The notes beneath the pieces are model-generated. The model had not been told where the DNA came from. It worked only from the letters and a program-made list of their open reading frames with translations, and did not search any database. The position numbers were made by a program, and so were the translations under genes. A stretch of 38,048 bases of DNA. Source: an uncultured Methylococcales bacterium (GTDB lineage: Bacteria > Pseudomonadota > Gammaproteobacteria > Methylococcales > Methylomonadaceae). Location: NCBI GenBank assembly GCA_903902705.1, contig CAIUVX010000029.1, forward strand, positions 1-38,048. Direction: 5' to 3'. Positions 16,257 through 25,729 of this stretch are shown in pieces. The first letter of the stretch is position 1; every line of letters begins with the position of its first letter.

Positions 16257-18587
16257 ATGCCACTTGAACTGCCTAACATTGATGACCGCCGTTACCAACA
16301 ACTAGTAGATGAACTACTGGCACGGGTTCCCGTACATACGCCTGAATGGACTAACTTTAATAACAGCGATCCAGGCGTTACCTTGGTACAGTTGTATGCT
16401 TTTCTTACCGAAAATCTGCTGTACCGCGCTAACCAGATTCCCGACCGTAATCGCCTCAAATTTCTGCAATTATTACGGATGCCGTTAGCAACGGCGACTG
16501 CCGCTCGCGGACTGGTTACCATTAATAACAAAAGCGGTGCTTTAGACACCAAGGCAATAATACCGTCGGGTATGGAAGTCCGTGCGGGTAACGTATTGTT
16601 TCTCACCGAACTGGGGCTCGATGTGTTACCAATAGAAACAAGCGTATTTTTTAAGCGTCCACTTGAGCCAGTACCGCCAGATATTCGCGACTATTACCGC
16701 TTATTGTATGCTTCGTATCAGCAACAAATGCCGCTTGAACTTAAGCTGTACAATACTGTTGCCCTGGATTACTCGATGGTTAATCAGGTTGATCTTAATA
16801 ATGACACGGTTGATCGTTCGTTGTGGATTGCCATACTGGCACGCAAAAATGATAAGGATAAAATAGATCAGGTACGCAGCAGTATCGCGGGCAGGACACT
16901 AACCTTAGGTTTAGTTCCAGCACTGGACGCGAGTCAGGTACAGCTAGTACCTGGTGGACAAGCACAGTCCAATGATTTACTGGTTTTTGAGTTACCCAGA
17001 ATTACAGGCGACATACTGCGTGATAGCAATGGTCGTCCGATCCCAAGCTATAGACAACTGGAAGCGCGAACTGAGGTTAATGTACTGACCACGCCTGGCG
17101 TGGTGCAATTGACCTTACCCACTGCCGAAGAACTGGGCGTATGGCAAGACCTTGATCCACTCGAAGCGGGCGTTGGTGAACTGCCCCCCATGCTGGAAGA
17201 TTCCGCTTTATCAAATCGTATTATCACTTGGTTACGCGTGCGTGTTACTGGTGGAGCTAAAGCGCGTGTGTTGTGGGTGGATATTAATGCCACACCCGTC
17301 AGTCAGCGGGAACGGATTTTATCCGAGCGGTTAGCGGATGGTGACGGAACACCTGATCAAACGCGGCGATTATCGAGATCCCCCGTGCTACAAGGTTCTG
17401 TCGATGTGATTACTCAAGCGGGTACAACACAGCTCCGTTGGACGGAGATTGACGATTTATTGGCGGCTCAACCCGAAGTTCCCGTGGTTGACACACGCAC
17501 TGCACCGACTGCTGCGTCTCAGTCTTTGCCACAGAATCCAGAAGCAGTCAATGTCTTTCAAGTCGATCATGAAGCAGGAATCCTGACTTTCGGTGATGGC
17601 TTGCACGGACACCGTTTGCCGTTAAGTGCTAACGTATTTGTGAGTTATGAATTTTGCCAAGGTGCAGCAGGTAATGTCGCGCCTATGGCTATAAATAATG
17701 CACCGCAACTGCCTTCGGGTTTCATTGTCGCTAATCCAGTACGCACTTGGGGGGGAGCAAATGCAGAAACTGTAAACGATGGCGAAAAACAAATTAAACG
17801 CTTTTTACAACATCGAGACCGATTAGTCAGTGTTGAAGATTTTGAGTCTATTGCGTGGCGTACACCAGGTATTGATATAGGGCGTATTGAAGTATTACCC
17901 GCTTTTCATCCAGATTTCGCGCCTATCGAACCAGGTGCGATACCTGGCGTGGTTACTGTGATGGCAATTCCTCGTTTTGATCCCAGTCAACCTGATGCAC
18001 CACAAGCTGATAAATTATTTCTCAATAGTTTGTGTCGCTATCTCGAACCGCGTCGGCTAGTCACAACTGAATTGGTCGTTTGTGGACCTGTCTATAAATC
18101 AATCTGGATTTCAATAGGCATCGATGTCGCTGCAAAATTTTCGGTGGCAGAAGTGGTCGAGGCAGTCAAACAGCGATTACGGCAATTTTTGGCTCCTATC
18201 GCTACAGATCAAAACAACATCGGCTATGCGGCGCAAAGTCACTTATTATTTGACCCCGCAGCCGACCCTGCCATACGAGGATGGCCGTTACGCAGGGCAG
18301 TCAGTGCCCGCGTATTATTGGCAGAGACAGCACGGGTAGCTGGAGTTACTTCAGTAAACGACAATGTGCTACTGGCAGAAGGCTTAGGTGTTGCAAAATC
18401 AGTGATTGAAATGAATGGTTTAGAACTGCCGCGTATCCTGGGTATTTCTGTCGTCGCTGGAGAGCCACGACCAATCACAGATGTACGCGGTGATTCCGTC
18501 ACCACAAGCAATACAGGTAGCGGTACTGGTACTGGTGTTACACCACCGTCCTTTTTACCAGTTCCAGTCATACCGGAGGGTTGCTAA
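16257..18587 (+). CDS. Baseplate protein Afp11-like (gp6/baseplate J)
   Basis: The 776-residue product matches the Afp11/Pvc11 class of large baseplate wedge proteins. It opens LELPNIDDRRYQQLVDELLA with VPVHTPEWTNFNNSDPGVTL and LVQLYAFLTENLLYRANQIP, the usual N-terminus, and carries the beta motif FGDGLHGHRLPL and EDFESIAWRTPGI of baseplate J-like proteins. A short Gly/Thr/Ser-rich linker precedes the C-terminus. Such proteins form the ring that joins hub and sheath. Its TAA overlaps the ATG of the next gene by one base. Confidence 0.92.
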   Translation: MPLELPNIDDRRYQQLVDELLARVPVHTPEWTNFNNSDPGVTLVQLYAFLTENLLYRANQIPDRNRLKFLQLLRMPLATATAARGLVTINNKSGALDTKAIIPSGMEVRAGNVLFLTELGLDVLPIETSVFFKRPLEPVPPDIRDYYRLLYASYQQQMPLELKLYNTVALDYSMVNQVDLNNDTVDRSLWIAILARKNDKDKIDQVRSSIAGRTLTLGLVPALDASQVQLVPGGQAQSNDLLVFELPRITGDILRDSNGRPIPSYRQLEARTEVNVLTTPGVVQLTLPTAEELGVWQDLDPLEAGVGELPPMLEDSALSNRIITWLRVRVTGGAKARVLWVDINATPVSQRERILSERLADGDGTPDQTRRLSRSPVLQGSVDVITQAGTTQLRWTEIDDLLAAQPEVPVVDTRTAPTAASQSLPQNPEAVNVFQVDHEAGILTFGDGLHGHRLPLSANVFVSYEFCQGAAGNVAPMAINNAPQLPSGFIVANPVRTWGGANAETVNDGEKQIKRFLQHRDRLVSVEDFESIAWRTPGIDIGRIEVLPAFHPDFAPIEPGAIPGVVTVMAIPRFDPSQPDAPQADKLFLNSLCRYLEPRRLVTTELVVCGPVYKSIWISIGIDVAAKFSVAEVVEAVKQRLRQFLAPIATDQNNIGYAAQSHLLFDPAADPAIRGWPLRRAVSARVLLAETARVAGVTSVNDNVLLAEGLGVAKSVIEMNGLELPRILGISVVAGEPRPITDVRGDSVTTSNTGSGTGTGVTPPSFLPVPVIPEGC

Positions 18588-21496
18588 TGAACGTCAATGG
18601 CAGCCGTTTTCATTTAATACTTGGCGAAGCCGATTGGGGGCGTTGTCTTGTGGGTGATGGTGTTAATGAACCACAGCAACTGAGTGAGCAAGAAACCTTG
18701 TTGATTTGTGATGCAATGCGCAAGGAAGTTTGCTTACGGAATGAGCCGATAACGCTAGAGCTAACATCTGGAGAAAATCCTATTGAGCTTAAAGCCCGTC
18801 GAGCTGCAAGCGCAGACCGCTACGGCAATATTTACTGGATTGATAGCGATCCTACCCAATTGCGGGTATGGTCAGTTGGCAGTGACCGTGAAAGCGCGTT
18901 TTGGTCAGATGGTCTGGTCAGTTGTGATACGACTGATAGTGACTTCCAGACCGTTACCACAACTGAAAAAATCCAGCGAAAATTTACTGCATTGGCAGTC
19001 ACTGAGGATCACTATCTGGTCGTTACGTTTACGACAGAATCCGTTGCAGGTTTGCTAGCCTTCGACTTGATAGCAGGTGGCTCACCCGTTGAAACACTGT
19101 GGTCAACTTCGATTCCATTTGCACCATTCGATATGGTTGCCCGTCACGGTGGCGGCGTTTGGATACTTGATCGCGAACATACACGTTTATGGGAACTGGA
19201 TTGCCGACTCAGCGTTATTAGCAACGTCCAGGATTCAACGACACTCACGCCCGCCGAAGCAGCTATTTTTCAACCAGCAAATGGCGAAAATGTAGCCAAA
19301 CCACAATCAGCAACCGTTTTTCCAGCAGGCATTGATTTAGGTACTGTCTTGGGCAAAAAAATTGATCCTATCGCTGTTGAGGTTTTGGAAAATAATGTTC
19401 TGATTCTTGACCGCAATGAAATTGCTGGTAAATCGCGTATTTTTCGTTTGCAACGCCAAGATGACAAAGTCAACGGAAATGAACTTTTACTACTGAATAA
19501 ACTACCACAAGAACCACTGAATGAGCTAGCACACGATTTTGTTGTCGCTAAAGCCTACAGCCGTACTGTACCAAACGCTGACTTGCAGCTTTTTGTCGCT
19601 ACTGATACGGGTAATCAAGCATTGGCTTATGAGATTCATATTGACACTGATAAGGTTGAATTACATCGTTCAAGCATACTGTTTCCATTAAGACGTTATG
19701 CAGGTCGAGCTGTTTTTAAAGGTAAAGATAATACTGCTAGCTACGACAGTGGTATAGAGACACCGCATTGGATACCTATCGTTCAGCATCCCCGCATACG
19801 TTACTATGATGAAACCGCCGCCGAATTGATAACTCCTGTATTCGACGGCTTAGAACCCCAATGCGTTTGGGATCGTCTCATGCTGGATGCCAGTATTCCA
19901 GCCGATGCGTCAGTCGAAGTTTTATGTCGGGTTACTGATGAATTGTCAGTAAATAACGATAATCGTGAAATTATCAGCTCTTGGACAATACAACCCAAAC
20001 CCTATTTACGCAGTGACGGTGCAGAACTTCCGTGGTTACGAGATGAAGCCGCACGTTCCACACAGCGCGAAAAAGGTATCGGTACTTGGGAATTACTATT
20101 ACAAAATATGCGTGGTCGCTATTTGCAAATCAAATTGCGTATAAGCGGAAATGGTATGGTTACACCACGGCTACGCGCCTTGCGTGTTTGGTATCCTAGA
20201 TTTTCCTATTCACAACGTTTCCTGCCAGCCGTCTACCGAGAAGACCCGATAGCGAGTGATTTCACTGAGCGTTTTCTGGCTAATATGGAAGGGATTAATA
20301 CCAGCATCGAAGACCGTATAAAACAGACACAAGCCTTGTTCGATCCACGTTGCGCACCCGATGCAACACTGAAATGGTTAGCAGGATGGTTTGATGTTGC
20401 CCTTGATCCTAACTGGAAAGAGTGGCGCAGCCGTTTATTTATCAAACATACGATGGATTTCTTTCGTTGGCGCGGCACAGTACATGGTTTGCGTTTGGCA
20501 TTATCATTGGCTTTTGAAAATTGCCTGACGGATATGTCTTTTGACGATCCAAATCCAGATCAAGCACATTTACATTCTATTCGAATTGTAGAAGCCTATC
20601 TTACGCGCAAAGTGGGAGCAGCCGTTGCGGGTGATCCAGAAAGCGAAGATAGCAGTGGTTTTCGTACCATCAAACTCGAATCATTGTGGTCACCGAAAGA
20701 AGACAATGACGTTTTGCTTGAACGCTATGCCAAGTTTCTTGGTCAACCCATGACATTCAAACCCTTCGATTTAGCACCGCCATCAGATGCCAATCTACAA
20801 GAACGCTGGAGGCAATTTTGCGAACAACATTTTGGCTTTATACCCAGCATTGGTGCATTAGATCGTCAAAACTGGCAACACTATTTAGCCATACATAGCA
20901 CCGATATAGACCTAAAAACCGCTTATCCATCCGATTGGCCGACAGATTCAGCCGTACCAGAAAAATGGCGGGCATATTCAGCCATACCCAATGCGACACG
21001 CACACGCTGGCAAGATTTTCTTGCTCGTCGTTATCGACATATTACAAAGTTAAACAAAGCTTATCAAACCGCATGGCCAACATTTGATCTGATTGCCTTG
21101 CCAGATTATCTACCCGCTACCAAAGCCGCACGAACCGACTGGTTACAGTTTGAAAAAAATTTACTGGCGATAGTACGCACAGCGCATCGTTTTTCTGTGT
21201 TGTTACCCGTATCAGTGGTAACCGAAGATCCAGCAATGATGGAACGGCAAATACAATTAGCACGGCGTATTATCGAATTAGAAAAACCTGCGCACACGGT
21301 ATTTGATGTGCGCTTTTACTGGGCACTCAATCGCATCGGCGAAGCCCGTTTAGGACTTGATACCTTACTGGATCAAGGCAGCCGCGCACCGCAGTTAATA
21401 CCCGATGCCGTACTAGGTCAGGCTTATCTGGGTGCAAGTTTTGTTGGTGGTGCTAAACCGCTAACCGATAGCGATAGATATTTACTCAAATGCTGA
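18587..21496 (+). CDS. Baseplate/tail protein Afp12-like (tail protein I domain)
   Basis: The 969-residue product has two parts. Residues 1-~530 are beta-rich and look like a propeller-type scaffold (RYGNIYWIDSD, GGVWILDREHTRLWELDCRL, VLENNVLILDRNE). From ~540 there is the tail-protein-I/Afp12 region (YSQRFLPAVYREDPIASDFT, RFLANMEGINTSIEDRI, DATLKWLAGWFDVALDPNW, HTMDFFRWRGTVHGLRLAL). The last ~200 residues carry repeated W-rich motifs (LQERWRQF, QNWQHY, EKWRAY, TRWQDFLARRY). I start at ATG 18587, overlapping the previous stop by one base, with GGAGG at 18574-18578. A TTG at 18581 is less likely. It belongs to the outer baseplate wedge. Confidence 0.9.
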   Translation: MNVNGSRFHLILGEADWGRCLVGDGVNEPQQLSEQETLLICDAMRKEVCLRNEPITLELTSGENPIELKARRAASADRYGNIYWIDSDPTQLRVWSVGSDRESAFWSDGLVSCDTTDSDFQTVTTTEKIQRKFTALAVTEDHYLVVTFTTESVAGLLAFDLIAGGSPVETLWSTSIPFAPFDMVARHGGGVWILDREHTRLWELDCRLSVISNVQDSTTLTPAEAAIFQPANGENVAKPQSATVFPAGIDLGTVLGKKIDPIAVEVLENNVLILDRNEIAGKSRIFRLQRQDDKVNGNELLLLNKLPQEPLNELAHDFVVAKAYSRTVPNADLQLFVATDTGNQALAYEIHIDTDKVELHRSSILFPLRRYAGRAVFKGKDNTASYDSGIETPHWIPIVQHPRIRYYDETAAELITPVFDGLEPQCVWDRLMLDASIPADASVEVLCRVTDELSVNNDNREIISSWTIQPKPYLRSDGAELPWLRDEAARSTQREKGIGTWELLLQNMRGRYLQIKLRISGNGMVTPRLRALRVWYPRFSYSQRFLPAVYREDPIASDFTERFLANMEGINTSIEDRIKQTQALFDPRCAPDATLKWLAGWFDVALDPNWKEWRSRLFIKHTMDFFRWRGTVHGLRLALSLAFENCLTDMSFDDPNPDQAHLHSIRIVEAYLTRKVGAAVAGDPESEDSSGFRTIKLESLWSPKEDNDVLLERYAKFLGQPMTFKPFDLAPPSDANLQERWRQFCEQHFGFIPSIGALDRQNWQHYLAIHSTDIDLKTAYPSDWPTDSAVPEKWRAYSAIPNATRTRWQDFLARRYRHITKLNKAYQTAWPTFDLIALPDYLPATKAARTDWLQFEKNLLAIVRTAHRFSVLLPVSVVTEDPAMMERQIQLARRIIELEKPAHTVFDVRFYWALNRIGEARLGLDTLLDQGSRAPQLIPDAVLGQAYLGASFVGGAKPLTDSDRYLLKC

Positions 21497-21537
21497 GGTG
21501 AGTGTGGCTACATTTAAACATTTTTTAGGAGCGTATC

Positions 21538-22968
21538 ATGGGATGCTGTAATGAGCCTTCTGTTGCCCTGCCACAAGCAGGACAAAATCCAGCGCAACAC
21601 GTCAACTATACCAAGGGCATGGTATTGGGCGTAGATGACTTCACGCAGGAATTCACCTACCTTGCAAACCGCGATCAATGGGCGATCAGAGAATTGCTAG
21701 GCTATGGCACAATTAGCGGTCTGGCAATCACTATCGATGATGCAGGGGTAGATGATGGTCCACGTCTGCATGTCACACGGGGAACTGCCGCTGTACCCAG
21801 TGGTAAATTAGTCTGTGTGCCAGAGGAACAATGCGCCCTAATCAATAAATGGCTGGCTAAAGCCGAAAATAAGGACAAGATCAACAAATTAATAGCGGAC
21901 ACCTTACCGCCCTTGCCGCCGCCCGTTACCAAGTTCAAACTCAGCTTGTACCTTGCGCTGTGCTACCAAGACTGTAAAACCATGCCAGTACCAATACCTG
22001 GTGATCCATGCCGCTCCGACGATCAACTGATGGCAGACTCTCGGATTGCCGATGATTACTGTTTGGAATTACGCACCGAAGCCCCGTCACAAATCGAAGA
22101 AGACGCATTGCGAGATTTTGTCGCCTGGCTTAAAAAGATGCCGCTCATAGACACAGGTTCAGCCAATGAAGAAAGTTGGGCTACTGCACTAAAAACCGCT
22201 GTGCGCTTATCGTTAGATACCATGAAAAATAGCCCTGCGCCATTTTCGTCATCGGTATTGTTTGAAAAACTACGCGCTTATTTATTCGATACAGTGGCGA
22301 CGACTAAATTGGAAATTCCCCGCGAACACGTTTCTTCGTTTCTGCGCGTGGCATTTCGTTTCTGGGTCACAAACCTTAAACCAATATGGGCAAGCTGTTC
22401 ATGCAATACAATTGCAAATCCCTCTCAGGATTGTGTGCTGTTGGCACAATTGGAAGTACCAATAATCAGTGTTGACGGCGTATGGATAGTCAACGACAAA
22501 GCCGTCAATGGTGAATTCAAAAATATCCATATTGACGAAAGTCGCCGCCCCTATCTGGCATCCATGCGTTTGCTGCAAGAATGGTTGTTATGCGGTTTTG
22601 CCAGTGATCCCAGTAATCCTGTCACCTTACCGCAAAGTCTTACCAAAATAAGTAAACCCAGCTTTAATGGCATAACAACGACAGGAGGCGTTCAGATTGC
22701 AATTAAAACCGTCAATGCCGATTTAACGCTCGATGCAACCCATCACTGTGTCATCTGTAACGGCGATATAACCATCACACTGCCTAAATGTGCGATTGGC
22801 AATCAAGGACGGGTTTATATTATCAAAAGTCAAAAAGAGACGACCAGAGTCCACAGTGCCACTGGAGATACTATCGACGGATTAGAACATAAAACACTTG
22901 GAATCCATCGGTCGTTTACTCTGGTATCCGACGGCATACAAACCTGGCATATCATTGAAACAAGCTAA
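21538..22968 (+). CDS. eCIS structural protein with VNYTKGM...DF N-terminal motif
   Basis: The 476-residue product begins MGCCNEPSVALPQAGQNPAQ and has an N-terminal module (VNYTKGMVLGVDDFTQEFTY, then GYGTISGLAI) whose pattern, an F/Y-x-x-G-M-x-x-x-x-D-F strand-turn followed by a helix and a GxG-x-x-x-GL loop, recurs in the next gene. The middle is helical. The last ~100 residues (from ~377) look like a small beta domain (TLDATHHCVICNGDITITLP ... YIIKSQKETTRVHSATGDTI), similar in pattern to fibre C-terminal knobs. A receptor-facing or baseplate-periphery role is inference. GGAG before the ATG supports the start. Confidence 0.7.
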   Translation: MGCCNEPSVALPQAGQNPAQHVNYTKGMVLGVDDFTQEFTYLANRDQWAIRELLGYGTISGLAITIDDAGVDDGPRLHVTRGTAAVPSGKLVCVPEEQCALINKWLAKAENKDKINKLIADTLPPLPPPVTKFKLSLYLALCYQDCKTMPVPIPGDPCRSDDQLMADSRIADDYCLELRTEAPSQIEEDALRDFVAWLKKMPLIDTGSANEESWATALKTAVRLSLDTMKNSPAPFSSSVLFEKLRAYLFDTVATTKLEIPREHVSSFLRVAFRFWVTNLKPIWASCSCNTIANPSQDCVLLAQLEVPIISVDGVWIVNDKAVNGEFKNIHIDESRRPYLASMRLLQEWLLCGFASDPSNPVTLPQSLTKISKPSFNGITTTGGVQIAIKTVNADLTLDATHHCVICNGDITITLPKCAIGNQGRVYIIKSQKETTRVHSATGDTIDGLEHKTLGIHRSFTLVSDGIQTWHIIETS

Positions 22969-22984
22969 TCAGGAGAACGTGGAC

Positions 22985-24322
22985 ATGAACAAAACCGACA
23001 TTCTACAACTCCAGGAACCAATCACCGACGGCGGTATTCGTTCGGTCAATTTTTTCAATGGTCGTTTGCTGACGGGCAAAGATTTTTCCCGCGAACAAAA
23101 TGCACGACGCGAAGCGGATTGGCGCATGGGTTTGGCATTAGGCGACGGCGTATCATTCGGTCTGCAAATCGAAGCCAATGAACAACGTAGCAAAGAAACC
23201 CAATTGCCCGTAGTCACTATTAAAAAAGGTCTGGCATTCAACCGCGAAGGGCAGGCACTGAGACTAACAAACGATAGTCAACTGGCTTTAGCGCAAAGTT
23301 TTGAAGCAGGCAGCGTTGATTGCCTGTTTAAAAACTGCGAGAAACTAATAGGCGGAACGTATATCGCAGGGGCGGGTGTCTATGTATTGACCATAGCCCC
23401 CGCAGAAACATCCGAAGGCAGAGCAGCAACCAACGGCTTAGACCCCAGCAATGTGCGTTGCAATACCGATGCGATGGTCGAAGCTGTTCAATTTAGACTG
23501 CTCAAAATTAATCGCCCGTTATATAACCTCGATGAAAGTATATCCTCATTTCGCAATGAACTTGCTTACCGTTGTTTTGGTGCTGGCATACAAGCCGACT
23601 GGTTTGAAAATCTGCTAGGAGCTGCACCCCGTCGAGATGATTTACTGGAAGCCCTGCGCCCAACCGATTTACTGGAAACCCTGCGTAAAAATATATTAAG
23701 CCCGCTGGAAGTACCGCTAGGGCTACTATTTTTTACAGGCTCAGCCAAACTGGAATTTATAGACCTGTGGGCAGTAAGAAGACCACTATCACGCACTAGC
23801 GAACCCTTTGCCAGTCTGGTTGATGAACGTCGCCTCGCTGTCGGTCAGGCAATATTCCAACAATTTCAAGCACAAATCGCCGAGTTATCAGTCAAGGCTG
23901 ATTTTGCCACAGTAAGCGCACAAACGCATTTTCGTTACCTGCCACCCGTAGGCATCATCCCTGTCGCAGAAGAAACCGACCTCAGCGATGCCCAGGCAAC
24001 CAAGTTTTTCACGGGCATGACTTACCGTTCCCCAGTCTTTATCAACGCCGCCCGTATCGAAAGCCTGATACGAGAAAGTCTGAGCTATCCGCCTATCGAT
24101 ACACAAACCATCGATCCAAAAACGAACGAAAAAGACCCGCGAAAAGGCGAAATGCTGTGGCTTTATCGAGTACGAGAGAACCGAATGGCGATTGATTTTG
24201 CTGGTAGCACACCAGCCCCACGATCTTACTTAATATTTGCCAGTGGTCATTTGCCCTATATCGGCGATGCGCAGTTTAGTCTGGCTCATTACAACTACAG
24301 CAACTACGCACAAGCGCGTTAA
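22985..24322 (+). CDS. eCIS structural protein, partner of the preceding gene
   Basis: The 445-residue product starts MNKTDILQLQEPITDGGIRS and repeats the module seen upstream: VNFFNGRLLTGKDFSREQNA followed by GLALGDGVSFGLQI. The rest is mixed alpha/beta with no motif I recognise. AGGAG (22971-22975) supports ATG 22985 rather than the longer frame from 22898, which would overlap the upstream gene by about 70 bases. The shared module, adjacency and similar length suggest that the two products arose by duplication of one domain and sit in equivalent places on the particle (inference). Confidence 0.7.
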   Translation: MNKTDILQLQEPITDGGIRSVNFFNGRLLTGKDFSREQNARREADWRMGLALGDGVSFGLQIEANEQRSKETQLPVVTIKKGLAFNREGQALRLTNDSQLALAQSFEAGSVDCLFKNCEKLIGGTYIAGAGVYVLTIAPAETSEGRAATNGLDPSNVRCNTDAMVEAVQFRLLKINRPLYNLDESISSFRNELAYRCFGAGIQADWFENLLGAAPRRDDLLEALRPTDLLETLRKNILSPLEVPLGLLFFTGSAKLEFIDLWAVRRPLSRTSEPFASLVDERRLAVGQAIFQQFQAQIAELSVKADFATVSAQTHFRYLPPVGIIPVAEETDLSDAQATKFFTGMTYRSPVFINAARIESLIRESLSYPPIDTQTIDPKTNEKDPRKGEMLWLYRVRENRMAIDFAGSTPAPRSYLIFASGHLPYIGDAQFSLAHYNYSNYAQAR

Positions 24323-24352
24323 TAAATTAACAGGTTTTTAAAGGAGAGTATT

Positions 24353-25696
24353 ATGGCTCAGTCAACAATAACCAGCGCAAATCCAGGGAACATCGTTGTT
24401 CCGCTGTCGGCAATTATTGATCAACTAAAAGGGAAATTGAGTAGTAGCGAAATAGACGCACTACTTTATGCACTCATTTCAAAAAGAACCAACGAAGTAC
24501 AGCCTGGAGACTTAATTACCGCCCAGTTGATTAATCAAATGCTCAAAGATATATCCGATTTGAGAATTCAGGTAGCTGCATTGCTGTCAGGCGTAAGTGT
24601 TAGTAGTGGTCGTCCGCAGTTACTTACTCGTAACCCAACTGGCAATGTTTCTGTAGGAAGCAAATTGACATTAATTGGAGTCAATTTCATTCGACCTGGT
24701 GATCGAAATACTGTCAACCTAGGAGGTGTTGAAATCAATCAGTTCTTACAGGCGAATGGTGAACTGCTGGCATTCCAAGTACCCGACCTGTTTCCGAGTC
24801 TGCCATCCGACATGCAGGTTTTTGTCCATAATGACAATGGTGAATCAGATACCCTTGCTGTGAGAGTTTTACCTCGACCTGTACAAAAAGGGGGAAAGGT
24901 CACAATTTATGACCAAACGCCAACAGGGCAGCCAACTGCGACAGGTGACTATACACTCAGTTTTTTGGTAGATTCGCCCACATTACAAACTACTGATTAC
25001 ACGCTCGAATTAGTGTTTACCAAGGCGAATGGTGCTAGTGCCGATAAGTGGAAGGAGAGAGCCTCGATTTCTCCAACAGGTATGCAGCGTATCGAGGCTG
25101 GTAAGCCACTTACGGTTACAGTCACTGGAAAAGTTCCCACTGGAGGAATAAATGCTACCGCCACGTTAAACGTTGTTTCTTTGGACGGAGTCTTCAGTGA
25201 TTCATCGCCCATGATATTTCTTGATGCCACTGGCGCGACACCAACCAGCGACCCAGCTACGACCGTCAATCTGGATTCATCGAACTTCCCAGCCAAGGAT
25301 GTTCAGACAGGTAATCGCAACAAAGCTATGGCAGCTGACATTACCATTGATGGTAAGTCAGTGAAGGGCGCACAAGTAGTCTGGGGAGCGATTGGCGTAA
25401 TCCCTTTTGTTGTGACGGCTACACAAAATGTTAAAGCTCCAGGTCGTTATGAATTCAGTGCTGAGGTGGAGGAAAACAGTACGGGTTTATGGAGCGTACC
25501 AACAGTCAACCCTCCCGATCAAACAATGCAGCAGAGGGAATTTCAGACAGTCTATGTTCGTATCATCAATCAGGATTCGCAAAGCTCAGCGACAGTCAAG
25601 TCCCTGATTGTTCGAGCGAAGCATTTCAATATTGGAAGCACTACGTCCAATTTTACGTCATATACGCGGATACCTATTCAAGGTGTCACTGTATGA
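24353..25696 (+). CDS. Tail-associated protein with IPT/TIG-like domain
   Basis: The 447-residue product has a helical N-terminus (residues ~15-75, with SSSEIDALLYALISKRTNEV and INQMLKDISDLRIQVAAL, likely an oligomerising helix). An IPT/TIG-type Ig domain follows from about residue 88 (RNPTGNVSVGSKLTLIGVNF, NTVNLGGVEI, LLAFQVPDLFP). Two further beta-sandwich-like stretches run to the C-terminus. There is no signal peptide. Ig-type modules on a helical base are common in tail fibres and adhesins, so this is a candidate fibre or surface-binding subunit; no afp13-like fibre gene is otherwise recognisable here. AAAGGAGAG supports the ATG. Confidence 0.65.
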   Translation: MAQSTITSANPGNIVVPLSAIIDQLKGKLSSSEIDALLYALISKRTNEVQPGDLITAQLINQMLKDISDLRIQVAALLSGVSVSSGRPQLLTRNPTGNVSVGSKLTLIGVNFIRPGDRNTVNLGGVEINQFLQANGELLAFQVPDLFPSLPSDMQVFVHNDNGESDTLAVRVLPRPVQKGGKVTIYDQTPTGQPTATGDYTLSFLVDSPTLQTTDYTLELVFTKANGASADKWKERASISPTGMQRIEAGKPLTVTVTGKVPTGGINATATLNVVSLDGVFSDSSPMIFLDATGATPTSDPATTVNLDSSNFPAKDVQTGNRNKAMAADITIDGKSVKGAQVVWGAIGVIPFVVTATQNVKAPGRYEFSAEVEENSTGLWSVPTVNPPDQTMQQREFQTVYVRIINQDSQSSATVKSLIVRAKHFNIGSTTSNFTSYTRIPIQGVTV

Positions 25697-25729
25697 TTCT
25701 TTAAGTTTTATGCTCATCAGGAGAAAATT

